This document shows, piece by piece, positions 17,201-25,347 of a DNA stretch of 64,000 bases. Below the pieces are notes generated by a model that saw only the letters and a program-made list of their open reading frames with translations, was not told the DNA's origin and made no database searches. The DNA is taken from the NCBI RefSeq assembly GCF_051912845.1, contig NZ_JBNCBU010000001.1:1674001-1738000 (forward strand). Direction: 5' to 3'. A program made the position numbers and the translations under genes. Position 1 is the stretch's first letter; every line of letters begins with the position of its first letter. The stretch comes from Tsuneonella sediminis. Lineage in GTDB: Bacteria; Pseudomonadota; Alphaproteobacteria; Sphingomonadales; Sphingomonadaceae.

Positions 17201-18191
17201 TCAGCAGCCGGGCGGCGTGGGCCGCGTGGTAGGTCAGCACCCCGCTGCACCCCGCGCGCCTGAAAGCCGTCAAGGTCTCGAGCACCAGCGCGTCGCGGTC
17301 GCCCGCGCCGGCGGCGGCGGCGGCCTCGATCATCGCGTATTCGCCGCTGACCTGGTAGGCGAACACCGGCACCTCGAATCGCTCCTTCACCCGCCGGACG
17401 ATGTCGAGATAGGGCAGGCCGGGTTTCACCATCACGCTGTCGGCGCCCTCGGCAATATCGAGCGCGACTTCGCGCAGCGCTTCCTCGGCATTGGCCGGGT
17501 CCATCTGGTAGGATTTCTTGTCGCCCTTGAGCAGTCCGCCCGAGCCCACCGCATCGCGAAACGGGCCGTAGAACGCGCTCGCGTACTTTGCGGCATAGGC
17601 CATGATCTGCACGTTGGGCCGGCCGTTCATCTCGAGCGCCATCCGGATCGCGCGGACCCGCCCGTCCATCATGTCCGACGGTGCGATCACGTCGGCCCCC
17701 GCCTCGGCCTGGTTAAGCGCCTGGTCGACGAGGACCGCAACGGTATCGTCGTTGACCACGTAGCCTGCATCGTCGAGCAGTCCGTCCTGACCGTGACTGG
17801 TGTAGGGGTCGAGCGCGACGTCGGTCAGCACGCCGAGGTCCGACCCGCAGGCGTCCTTCACCGCGCGAATCGCCCGGCACATCAGGTTGTCGGGGTTGAG
17901 CGCTTCGGCCCCGTCGTCGCTGCGCCGCTCAGCCTGTGTGTTGGGAAACAGCGCGATGCAGGGAATGCCGAGGCGCCTCGCCTCCTTCGCCCTCTGCACG
18001 ATCCCGTCGACCGACCAACGCGAGACGCCCGGCAGGCTGCCGACCGGCTCCTCTACGTTCGTCCCGCCGGTGACGAACAGCGGCCAGACGAGGTCTGCCG
18101 GCGTGAGCACGGTCTCGCGGTGCAGCGCCCGGCTCCAGTCGCTGGCCCGGGTGCGGCGAAGGCGCAGGTTGGGGTAGGCGGCGGAAGTCAT
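17193..18191 (-). CDS. hemB: Porphobilinogen synthase (delta-aminolevulinic acid dehydratase)
   Basis: Condenses two 5-aminolevulinate molecules into porphobilinogen in heme/tetrapyrrole synthesis; cytosolic, 332 residues as in the family. The two active-site lysines are K202 (YAAKYAS) and K256 (VMVKPGLPY). The metal-site region DVALDPYTSHGQDG (124-137) has Asp/Ala instead of the Zn-binding cysteines, which marks the Mg-dependent, non-zinc type seen in alphaproteobacteria. It heads a tightly overlapped chain with GNAT, the spermidine-synthase-like gene and gamma-CA. Other heme genes in the window (hemE, hemJ) lie 29 kb away. Confidence 0.96.
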   Translation of the reverse strand: MTSAAYPNLRLRRTRASDWSRALHRETVLTPADLVWPLFVTGGTNVEEPVGSLPGVSRWSVDGIVQRAKEARRLGIPCIALFPNTQAERRSDDGAEALNPDNLMCRAIRAVKDACGSDLGVLTDVALDPYTSHGQDGLLDDAGYVVNDDTVAVLVDQALNQAEAGADVIAPSDMMDGRVRAIRMALEMNGRPNVQIMAYAAKYASAFYGPFRDAVGSGGLLKGDKKSYQMDPANAEEALREVALDIAEGADSVMVKPGLPYLDIVRRVKERFEVPVFAYQVSGEYAMIEAAAAAGAGDRDALVLETLTAFRRAGCSGVLTYHAAHAARLLNG

Positions 18192-18234
18192 CGTCTGCGC
18201 TGTTGCCGCAATGCGCGGCCGGGCGCAATCGCGG

Positions 18235-19863
18235 TCAGAGGACGGTCCTCGCCGCCTCGACCCGGTCGATCTCGCGCGCTGGCTCGTCGGGGGCGGTTTC
18301 CGCGCCGGTGGGCGCGAGGTCGGCGAGCGCGGCGCCGGCTTCGACGGTCTTGAGCTGGGCGAGGACCTCGCGAAACCTCCGCAGGTTCTCGCCGGAGAGA
18401 AGCGCCCGCGTGACGAAGGCCACGCTGGCGGGATTCACCGCCACGCCGCCGCGGTACATCTCGTAGTGGAGGTGCGCCCCGGTCGAGAGGCCGGTCGAAC
18501 CGACATAGCCGATGACCTGGCCGCGCCGCACGCTCTGCCCTGCGTTCACCGCCATGCGGCTCATGTGGCAATAGCGCGTCTGGATGCCGCCGGCGTGCGC
18601 GAGGCGGACCGCGTTTCCGCAACCACCCGCGCGACCGGCGGACACTACCCGGCCGTCGGTGACCGCGACGATCGGCTGGCCATAGCTGGCCTTGAAGTCC
18701 ATCCCCGCGTGGCGGCGGTTGTAGCCGAGGATCGGATGACGGCGCATGCCGAAGCCCGAGGTCACCCGACCGGAAACCGGCGCCAGCAGCCCGCTGCGCT
18801 GCTCTCCCGCGCCCGAGGCTTCGTAGAACCGCCCGTCGCTTCCCCAGCGCATCAGCTGGGCGCGCGGTTTGCCGCCGCGCTCGATCCCGGCGTAGAGCAG
18901 CGGGCCGGCCTGCCGTTCGCCGGTCGCGGCGCGCTTGTACGACAGGATCATGTCGAACGTGTCGGTCGGGCGCACACCCTCATCGAGGTCGACCTGGTCG
19001 CCCAGCGCCTTCAGGTATTGCTGTACCGCGCTGGCCGGCGCGCCGGCCGCCCTCATCGAGCGGTACAGGCTCTCGCCGGCAAGGCCACGGATGCGGAGCG
19101 GAGTATTGTCGACCCGTATCGGTCTGCGCTCGAGTGCGAGGCCCCCGTCATCGCCGCGCTCGATTGCCAGCGCAAGGTCGAAGCGGGCGCGGAATTCGAG
19201 CGCGTCGAGCGGGCGCGCAGCCCCGGGCTCGGTCCGGCGCCCCAGCGTGATGTCGATCTTCGTTCCCGGCTCGATCTCGTCGAGCGGGATGGCCTGCGCG
19301 ACCAGCGACGACACCCGCGCAAGGTCGGCGCCGCCGATGCCGGCGCGCTGGAGCATGCGGGCAAAGCTGTCTCCGCCGGCCAGCGTGGCCACGAGTTCGA
19401 TCGACGGGCGTTCCGGCGCGGACCTGAGCGGAACCACGCTCGCGGTTGCGGACATCTGGCGGCCGCTGTCGGCGCCCAGTGCCAACGGCGTGATCATCTG
19501 ACTGCGAAACTCGTCGCGGACCGCATCGTCCACCCGGGTCGCGGGCGCTGCCTCGAGCGGAGCAAAGCCCGGCCAGAAGGCGAGGCTGAACGTGGCAAGG
19601 CCGATGAACGTGCCCAACCCGCGAAACCAGCGGCGGCTGCCGATTCCCTCGGCCAGGTCCGGCGCGAGGTCGACGCGTGCCAACCGTTCTTCCGCGCGCC
19701 AGCGCAATGCGTCCCATCGTTCGGCCACCCCGCGCACCCGGCGCAGCACGGCGGGTTCGCGCTCCTGCTCGATCTGGGCGTGCGTCAGCGTCGCGGCACG
19801 CCAGCCCGGCATGCCGTCCGCGGGACCGTGCCCCGACGCCTCAATATCGCGCGGTTGGAACAA
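18235..19863 (-). CDS. M23 family metallopeptidase with N-terminal membrane anchor
   Basis: About 540 residues. A soluble N-terminus precedes a membrane segment at about 86-106. A periplasmic linker with an OapA/LysM-like segment (SFARMLQRAGIGGADL...) follows, then a C-terminal M23 domain (about 375-480). Zinc ligands HAGMD and HLHYE and the catalytic YCHMS histidine are all present, so it should be an active peptidoglycan endopeptidase (MepM/YebA-like). I chose the TTG at 19863 because GGAGGG lies just upstream; TTG 19875 and ATG 19812 are alternatives. It diverges from the helicase gene (about 170 bp between starts). Confidence 0.88.
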   Translation of the reverse strand: MFQPRDIEASGHGPADGMPGWRAATLTHAQIEQEREPAVLRRVRGVAERWDALRWRAEERLARVDLAPDLAEGIGSRRWFRGLGTFIGLATFSLAFWPGFAPLEAAPATRVDDAVRDEFRSQMITPLALGADSGRQMSATASVVPLRSAPERPSIELVATLAGGDSFARMLQRAGIGGADLARVSSLVAQAIPLDEIEPGTKIDITLGRRTEPGAARPLDALEFRARFDLALAIERGDDGGLALERRPIRVDNTPLRIRGLAGESLYRSMRAAGAPASAVQQYLKALGDQVDLDEGVRPTDTFDMILSYKRAATGERQAGPLLYAGIERGGKPRAQLMRWGSDGRFYEASGAGEQRSGLLAPVSGRVTSGFGMRRHPILGYNRRHAGMDFKASYGQPIVAVTDGRVVSAGRAGGCGNAVRLAHAGGIQTRYCHMSRMAVNAGQSVRRGQVIGYVGSTGLSTGAHLHYEMYRGGVAVNPASVAFVTRALLSGENLRRFREVLAQLKTVEAGAALADLAPTGAETAPDEPAREIDRVEAARTVL

Positions 19864-20033
19864 CGCGCCCTCCAAACAAGCGGGTCGCGCGTTGGAAAAT
19901 CCCGTTTCCCGTGCGACCCGGACCCGACGGGTCCCGTGCCCGACTTTCCTGCCCGATTGAAGTTAATGTCGCGCTAAAATCCGACGACCCGAGTCCCGGC
20001 TGAGACGGGCTGTGGGATGCGGACGGCGAAAGG

Positions 20034-22541
20034 TTGGCAGCGCGCGCGGGCGATGCCACATTGAACGGCGTGACGATCAAGGCGGTCCTCGGGCCGACAA
20101 ATACCGGCAAGACCCATCTCGCGATCGAGCGGATGTGCGGGCATTCCTCGGGTGCGATAGGGTTCCCGCTCCGACTGCTCGCGCGCGAGGTCTACGATCG
20201 CGTGGTCGCGATCAAGGGCGAGAACGCGGTCGCGCTGATCACGGGCGAGGAGCGCATCGAGCCTCGGGACGCGCGCTATTTCTGCTGCACGGCCGAGGCG
20301 ATGCCGCGGCTCGGCGGCGGCCACGCGTTCGTCGCGCTCGACGAGGCGCAGTTGGGCGCGGACCGCGAGCGCGGGCACGTCTTCACCGACCGATTGCTCA
20401 ACGCGCGCGGGCGTGAGGAAACGATGCTGTTGGGGTCATCGACCCTCGAGCCGATCGTCCGCTCGCTGGTCCCCGCAGCGGAAATCGTCACCCGGCCCCG
20501 CTTCTCCACCCTTACGTACACCGGTACCGCCAAGCTCAGCCGGCTGCCCCCGCGCAGCGCGGTGGTCGCGTTCTCGACCGAGCAGGTCTACGCCGTGGCG
20601 GAAATGCTGCGCCGGTTCCGCGGCGGGGCAGCGGTGGTGATGGGCGGCCTGTCGCCCGATACCCGCAACCGGCAGGTTGCGCTGTTCCAGTCGGGCGAGG
20701 TCGACTACATCGTTGCCACCGATGCCATCGGAATGGGCCTCAACCTCGACGTGCGGCACGTCGCGTTTGCCGGACTTTCGAAGTTCGACGGGGTGCGGCA
20801 GCGGCGTTTGACCCCGGCCGAGATGGCGCAGATCGCCGGGCGGGCCGGGCGGCACCAGACCGACGGCAGTTTCGGTGCGCTGGCCGGTACAGGCGGACAG
20901 GCGCCCGAGTTCACCGACGAGGAAGTCTACGCGATCGAGGAACACCGCTTTGCGCCGGTCCCCGCGCTCTACTGGCGCGAGGCCGAACCGCGCTTCGACA
21001 GCCTCGCCGCCCTCATCGCCGATCTGGAGGCGCCGCCGGCCGAGCCGGGCCTCGTCCGTGCGCCCGAGGCGGTCGATCTTGCCGTGCTCAAGCGCCTGGC
21101 CACGGAACCGCTCGCAGCCGAGGTGCGCGGCGCCGGACAGGTGCGCCGGCTGTGGGAGGCCTGTTCGCTTCCCGATTTCCGCCAGAGCGGCGCGGACACC
21201 CATGCCCGGTTCGTTGCGCGGCTGTGGCAGGACCTGGGCAAGGGACATCTCGGCGCCGATTACGTCGCCGCGCGCATCGCCGAACTCGACCGGCCGCAGG
21301 GCGACATCGACACCCTGCAGGGGCGCATCGCGGCGATTCGCAGCTGGGCCTACATCGCCCAGCGGCCCGACTGGGTGCTCGCGCGAGACGAGATGGCCGC
21401 CCGGGCACGGGCGGTCGAGGCGCGTCTGAGCGACGCGCTCCATGCGCGGCTGACCGAGCGGTTCGTCAACCGCAGGACTGCGATCCTCATGAAGAGCCTG
21501 GGCACCGACCCCGCTCTCCTGCCTGTCGCCCTCGAGGACGATGACATCGTGACGGTCGAGGGCGAGGCCATCGGACATCTCGAGGGATTCCGGTTCGTTG
21601 TCGATCCGCTCGCCGGGCATGCCGACCGCCGCATGCTGCTCGCCGCGGCGGAAAAGGCGCTGCCCCGATTGCTGGCTGCGCGCGCGAACGCGCTCGCCGG
21701 AGACAGCACGGGTCTGGAGCTCGTCCGCGGATCCGTGCGGTGGCACGGACGCGAGGTCGCGCGCCTTGAAACTTCGGGTGGCGCGGGAGGCATCAAACTG
21801 AAGCCATCGCGCGAGCTTGCCCCGCTCGCGGAAGGCGATCGCGCCGCGCTCGTCACCGCGATCGAGGGCTGGCTCGAATCGCGCCTCGCGCCGCTCGCCC
21901 CGCTTGCGCGGCTCGAGGCGGCGACCCGCGACCCGGCAGCCGGGAGCGAGGCGCGCGCGCTGCTCCTTGCACTGGTCGCCGGACACGGCGCGGCCCCGCG
22001 CGAGCGGACGGGCATCCAGCACCTGCCGCGCGAAGTGCGCCCGTTCCTGCGGCGTCTTGGCGTCGTATTCGGGGCGCTCGACGTGTTCGCGCCAGCTCTC
22101 TTGAGGCCCGCCGCGCGCGAAGCCCTGCATGCGGCCGGGATCGATCGCCGGCCTCTCGCTGCGCAGATGCCACCGGTCCTTCCATCGTCGCGCGGTCTTC
22201 CGGCCGGATACCGCCCAGCCGGCGCCCAGGCCGTTCGCGTCGATATCGCCGACAAGCTGGTCCGCACGGCGCACGATGCGCGGGTTCGCGCGCAGGCCCG
22301 TCAATTCGCGCTCGATCCCGCGCTGGCGGTCTCGACCGGACTGAAGGCCGAGAGCTGGGCCCGCCTCCTCGGCGCGGCAGGGTTCAGGGTCCAGCGCGGC
22401 CGCCGCTTGAATGGCGGTGCGTTCGGGCCTCCCTCGCCCGATCGCTGGACCTGGCGTCCGTCTCGCCGCGAACCCCCGCCACAGCGGCCAAGCCCCCGGG
22501 AAGGCAGCGCCTTCGCGGCGCTGGCGGACCTGTCGCTGTGA
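20034..22541 (+). CDS. SUV3/MgpS-like superfamily 2 RNA helicase
   Basis: An 835-residue helicase. Walker A is GPTNTGKT (20-27) and the Walker B-like box is ALDEAQLG. The RecA-2 domain carries DAIGMGLNLD and QIAGRAGR, which align with mitochondrial SUV3 RNA helicases, and the long C-terminal half includes LRPAAREALHAAGIDR-like segments. A role in RNA unwinding or decay is expected; the partner nuclease is unknown. The start is uncertain: TTG 20034 (AAAGG just before it), TTG 20061 or GTG 20070. It is followed 7 bp later by an S4 RNA-binding gene and then fdxA, so the three are probably one transcript. Confidence 0.9.
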   Translation: MAARAGDATLNGVTIKAVLGPTNTGKTHLAIERMCGHSSGAIGFPLRLLAREVYDRVVAIKGENAVALITGEERIEPRDARYFCCTAEAMPRLGGGHAFVALDEAQLGADRERGHVFTDRLLNARGREETMLLGSSTLEPIVRSLVPAAEIVTRPRFSTLTYTGTAKLSRLPPRSAVVAFSTEQVYAVAEMLRRFRGGAAVVMGGLSPDTRNRQVALFQSGEVDYIVATDAIGMGLNLDVRHVAFAGLSKFDGVRQRRLTPAEMAQIAGRAGRHQTDGSFGALAGTGGQAPEFTDEEVYAIEEHRFAPVPALYWREAEPRFDSLAALIADLEAPPAEPGLVRAPEAVDLAVLKRLATEPLAAEVRGAGQVRRLWEACSLPDFRQSGADTHARFVARLWQDLGKGHLGADYVAARIAELDRPQGDIDTLQGRIAAIRSWAYIAQRPDWVLARDEMAARARAVEARLSDALHARLTERFVNRRTAILMKSLGTDPALLPVALEDDDIVTVEGEAIGHLEGFRFVVDPLAGHADRRMLLAAAEKALPRLLAARANALAGDSTGLELVRGSVRWHGREVARLETSGGAGGIKLKPSRELAPLAEGDRAALVTAIEGWLESRLAPLAPLARLEAATRDPAAGSEARALLLALVAGHGAAPRERTGIQHLPREVRPFLRRLGVVFGALDVFAPALLRPAAREALHAAGIDRRPLAAQMPPVLPSSRGLPAGYRPAGAQAVRVDIADKLVRTAHDARVRAQARQFALDPALAVSTGLKAESWARLLGAAGFRVQRGRRLNGGAFGPPSPDRWTWRPSRREPPPQRPSPREGSAFAALADLSL

Positions 22542-22548
22542 GGCCTGC

Positions 22549-22860
22549 ATGAGGATCGACAAGCTGCTGTGGCGGCTCCGGCTGACCAGGAGCCGCAGCC
22601 TTGCACAGGAACTTGTCGAGGCGGGACACGTCCGGCGCAACGGCGCACGGGTCGTCCGCGCCAGCCAGGACGTCGCGATCGGCGACACGCTGACGATACC
22701 CCTGCCCGGCGGAGTCCGGGTGATCGAGCTCGCTTCAATTCCTCTTCGGCGCGGTCCTCCCGCCGAAGCGCGCGCCTGCTACCGCGTGCTTGACCCGCAC
22801 CCCCTTCGCGGCATAGCAGCGGGCGAGGACCAACCGCCTGAGAGGGGCCACCCGCAATGA
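22549..22860 (+). CDS. S4-domain RNA-binding protein (Hsp15/HslR-like)
   Basis: A 103-residue basic protein with an S4 RNA-binding fold over residues 1-60 (MRIDKLLWRLRLTRSRSLAQ, then HVRRNGARV). It resembles Hsp15, which recycles stalled 50S subunits carrying nascent chains. The C-terminal 35 residues are arginine-rich and probably disordered. The start ATG at 22549 is 7 bp from the helicase stop, and its stop overlaps the fdxA start (ATGA), which suggests that translation is coupled across RNA helicase, S4 protein and ferredoxin. Confidence 0.87.
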   Translation: MRIDKLLWRLRLTRSRSLAQELVEAGHVRRNGARVVRASQDVAIGDTLTIPLPGGVRVIELASIPLRRGPPAEARACYRVLDPHPLRGIAAGEDQPPERGHPQ

Positions 22861-23195
22861 CCTACGTCGTCACCGACGCCTGCATAAAATGCAAATACAC
22901 CGACTGCGTCGAGGTCTGCCCGGTCGACTGCTTCTACGAAGGCGAGACGATGCTCGTCATCAACCCGTCCGAATGCATCGATTGCGGCGTTTGCGAGCCG
23001 GAATGTCCGGCCGAGGCGATCCTGCCCGACACCGAGGACGGACTCGAGAAATGGCTCGAACTCAACACCAAGTTCTCCGCCGAATGGCCGAACATCACGA
23101 GCCAGAAGGAACCGCCGGCCGACGCCGACGAGCACAAGGGCGAGGAAGGCAAGTTCGAGAAATACTTCACGCCCGAGCCCGGCGAGGGCGACTGA
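22857..23195 (+). CDS. fdxA: 7Fe ferredoxin FdxA
   Basis: A 112-residue soluble electron carrier with one [3Fe-4S] and one [4Fe-4S] cluster. Cluster ligands are visible as C9, C17, C21 and C25 in the first motif, and C40, C43, C46 and C50 in the second. The Lys/Glu-rich C-terminal extension (about 70-112) is typical of the alphaproteobacterial FdxA/FdII family. FdxA is expected to donate electrons to redox enzymes; the partner is unknown. It is last in the helicase-S4-fdxA unit, and CarD follows after 272 bp. Confidence 0.93.
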   Translation: MTYVVTDACIKCKYTDCVEVCPVDCFYEGETMLVINPSECIDCGVCEPECPAEAILPDTEDGLEKWLELNTKFSAEWPNITSQKEPPADADEHKGEEGKFEKYFTPEPGEGD

Positions 23196-23197
23196 GC

Positions 23198-23218
23198 GGC
23201 GCGCGCCGACCGCGCGCC
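23198..23218 (+). terminator. GC hairpin directly after fdxA
   Basis: GGCGCGCG (23198-23205) and CGCGCGCC (23211-23218) form a perfect 8-bp stem with a 5-nt loop, beginning 2 nt after the stop. There is no T-rich tail, so it may be a weak or Rho-aided stop, or an mRNA 3'-end stabiliser. Confidence 0.4.
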
Positions 23219-23240
23219 CGTGGCATCCCGTCGAGCCTTC

Positions 23241-23256
23241 CTTACGCCCGCGTAAG
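23241..23256. promoter_or_regulatory. Perfect 16-bp dyad upstream of carD, possible operator
   Basis: CTTACGC (23241-23247), CC, then GCGTAAG (23250-23256) makes a perfect 7-bp inverted repeat with a 2-bp spacer, too tight for an RNA hairpin but ideal for a dimeric DNA-binding protein. It lies about 28 bp upstream of the -10-like element at 23284-23294 in the fdxA-carD gap. Confidence 0.4.
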
Positions 23257-23283
23257 CTCAGGGTGGAAATTTTGTTGCATCCT

Positions 23284-23294
23284 TGCTATATAAT
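23284..23294 (+). promoter_or_regulatory. Candidate extended -10 promoter for carD
   Basis: TGC followed by TATATAAT (23284-23294) is a good extended -10 element in otherwise GC-rich DNA. No convincing -35 is seen 16-18 bp upstream, which fits an extended -10 or activator-dependent promoter. Transcription from here would leave a leader of roughly 165 nt before the carD start at 23468. Confidence 0.4.
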
Positions 23295-23467
23295 CCAACA
23301 AGCCCGCCGGTGAGCGATTCCCGGCGGCGAAGCGAACGGTCAGAAAGGCGCCAGCACTTTAGCGATACGACAGGATTATCCGGACCGCGCCCTCGTTTTC
23401 ACCGGGGCCCGGCCTGAGGAAAGTCTGTCCGATCGCACCGGCTCGCGCCCGCACGAAAGGATTATTG

Positions 23468-24001
23468 ATGGCTAGCCAGGCCCCCGCCTTCGACGTCGGC
23501 GATTACGTGGTCTATCCCAAGCACGGCGTGGGTCGTGTGATCGAGCTGCAGAGCGAGGAAATCGCCGGCATGAAGCTCGACCTCTACGTTCTCCGCTTCG
23601 AGAAGGAGCGGATGACGCTCCGCGTGCCGGTCAACAAGGTCGAATCGATCGGCATGCGCAAGCTGTCGAGCGACAAGACGCTCAAGGAAGCCATGGAGAC
23701 CTTGAAGGGCAAGCCCAAGGTCAAGCGGACCATGTGGTCGCGCCGCGCGCAGGAATACGAGGCGAAGATCAACTCCGGCGACCTTGTCTCGATCGCCGAG
23801 GTTACCCGCGACCTGTTCCGCCCGGAAGACCAGCCCGAACAGTCCTATTCCGAGCGCCAGATCTTCGAGGCTGCCTCGAGCCGTCTCGCCCGCGAACTTG
23901 CCGCGATGGAAAAGACCGACGAGCCGACCGCACTCGGCAAGATCCTCGAGGTCCTGCGCGAACACGCTCCGCAGTATTACGAGAATACCGAAGAGGCCTG
24001 A
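23468..24001 (+). CDS. carD: CarD family transcriptional regulator
   Basis: A 177-residue homologue of CarD/CdnL, which binds RNA polymerase beta and stabilises the open complex at rRNA and other promoters. The N-terminal RNAP-interacting Tudor-like domain is visible (FDVGDYVVYPKHGVGRVIEL, about 8-27). The C-terminal helical DNA-contacting part (about 80-165) contains WSRRAQEYEAKINSGD and LARELAAMEKTDE. ATG 23468 is preferred over the TTG one codon earlier because AAAGGA lies at a usable distance. It is monocistronic by appearance: dyad and promoter upstream, strong terminator 30 bp downstream. Confidence 0.94.
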   Translation: MASQAPAFDVGDYVVYPKHGVGRVIELQSEEIAGMKLDLYVLRFEKERMTLRVPVNKVESIGMRKLSSDKTLKEAMETLKGKPKVKRTMWSRRAQEYEAKINSGDLVSIAEVTRDLFRPEDQPEQSYSERQIFEAASSRLARELAAMEKTDEPTALGKILEVLREHAPQYYENTEEA

Positions 24002-24030
24002 TTTCGACCAAGCGTCGTCTCGCGCCGATG

Positions 24031-24064
24031 AAGGGCCGTCCGCAAGGGCGGCCCTTTCTGTTCG
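24031..24064 (+). terminator. Intrinsic terminator after carD
   Basis: An 11-bp stem (24031-24041 with 24046-24056, one G-T pair) is capped by a GCAA tetraloop and followed by TCTGTTCG. It is a textbook terminator shape, 30 bp after the carD stop. Confidence 0.8.
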
Positions 24065-24131
24065 TGCGGTTGCCCCGGGATGCTTGCTGTATTATATCGG
24101 CAACACGCAACCAGCGAGGAGGAAGCAGATC

Positions 24132-24953
24132 ATGTTGCACCGGCTCCTGCGGGGGATAGCTCCCGTTGTCGCCCTGGCCGCCGCCTTCGGCGCGAGTGGC
24201 TGCGACGGTACCATCTCGATCAACGGCGACAAGGGCGTGCCGCTCGGGGAACTCGATACCTCCGGCAAGGCCCCGACGGCGCTCGTGCTTGCCGGCCCCG
24301 ACACGGTCCTTGTGAAGGAGGGCGCCGCGCTCGAGATCGACGTTGCCGGCGATCCCGAGGCGGTCTCGGCGCTGCGCTTCACCCTCGACGACGAGGCGCT
24401 GGGCATCCTGCGGAAGAAGGATACCGCCGACATCGACGCCAGGGCGACCGTAACCGTTACCATGCCGAGGCTCGAAAAACTCACCCTTGCGGGCTCAGGG
24501 ACGGTCGATGCGACATCGCTCGCCGGCAAGTCGGAAGTGACGATCGCGGGAAGCGGCACTGCGCGCACGCGTTCGGTCTCGTCGTCACAGCTCGACGTTA
24601 CCATCGCCGGGTCGGGCAGCTACAGCGCGGCCGGCAGGGTCGAGAAGCTCGACCTTACCGTGGCGGGCTCGGGCAATGCGGACATGGCCGATCTCGAAGT
24701 GCAGACTGCCGACATCACCATCGCTGGATCGGGCAAATCGTCGTTCGCCTCGAACGGACAGGTGAAAGCAACCGTGATGGGGTCGGGTGACGTGACCGTA
24801 ACCGGGTCCGCCACCTGCACGATCAAGTCGATGGGCTCGGGCACCCTGCGGTGCAATCCCGGCAGCAGCCAGGCCGCGTCTTCCGACGCGCCCCCGCCCG
24901 CCCCCCCGTCACCGGAGACGCCGACGCCCCCCAGGGTTCCGGACGCTCCATAG
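24132..24953 (+). CDS. DUF2807 (putative auto-transporter adhesin head) lipoprotein
   Basis: A 273-residue predicted outer-envelope lipoprotein: signal peptide with lipobox GASGC (C24), then a DUF2807 beta-helical domain. The domain is built of seven near-repeats centred on (A/M)GSG: LAGSGTV, IAGSGTA, IAGSGSY, VAGSGNA, IAGSGKS, MGSGDV and MGSGTL (about 115-245). A Pro-rich tail (about 250-273) ends it. A function is not established for this family; surface structure or polysaccharide contact is a guess. GGAGGAAG is the ribosome-binding site before ATG 24132. Another small lipoprotein gene follows 58 bp later. Confidence 0.85.
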   Translation: MLHRLLRGIAPVVALAAAFGASGCDGTISINGDKGVPLGELDTSGKAPTALVLAGPDTVLVKEGAALEIDVAGDPEAVSALRFTLDDEALGILRKKDTADIDARATVTVTMPRLEKLTLAGSGTVDATSLAGKSEVTIAGSGTARTRSVSSSQLDVTIAGSGSYSAAGRVEKLDLTVAGSGNADMADLEVQTADITIAGSGKSSFASNGQVKATVMGSGDVTVTGSATCTIKSMGSGTLRCNPGSSQAASSDAPPPAPPSPETPTPPRVPDAP

Positions 24954-25011
24954 AAGTTCATCGGACCGCAACACCCGGGTGCCTAGGGCCGCGTATCGAA
25001 AGGATTGCACG

Positions 25012-25347
25012 ATGCGCGGCCCAACCCTGTTCCTTCTTCCAATCGCGGCATTCGGTCTGTCCGGATGCCTCGCCAAGACTGCGTTCGACGTCGCGACGGC
25101 ACCGGTGCGCGTAGCGTCCAAGGCGGTCGATCTTGCCACCACCAGTCAATCCGAAGCCGACGAGAAGCGGGGACGCGAGATCCGCAAGCGCGAGGAGCGC
25201 CTGGGTCAGCTGGGTCGCCAGCGCGAAAAGCTGGAGAAGAAGTGCATCGAAGGCGACCGGCGCGCCTGCAACGAGGCCGCGCAGGTCAACGCCGAGATGC
25301 AGACCCTGATGCCGCAGGTGCCCGCCGAAACCGACGATCCGAACTAG
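25012..25347 (+). CDS. Small coiled-coil lipoprotein, unknown function
   Basis: A 111-residue product with a lipoprotein signal (GLSGC, C19). A short amphipathic stretch (TAFDVATAPVRVASKAVDL) follows, and then a strongly charged coiled coil (about 55-90: KRGREIRKREERLGQLGRQ...). Two further cysteines (near 78 and 84) could pair. I know only that similar short proteins are common in Sphingomonadales. ATG 25012 with upstream GAAAGGA is the natural start. Its TAG stop shares the palindromic CTAG with the stop of the convergent Sua5 gene. Confidence 0.7.
   Translation: MRGPTLFLLPIAAFGLSGCLAKTAFDVATAPVRVASKAVDLATTSQSEADEKRGREIRKREERLGQLGRQREKLEKKCIEGDRRACNEAAQVNAEMQTLMPQVPAETDDPN

Noticed and set aside
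20436..22688. 750-codon minus-strand frame over the helicase
   Set aside because: Antisense to a helicase with complete SF2 motifs; product lacks any recognisable domain.
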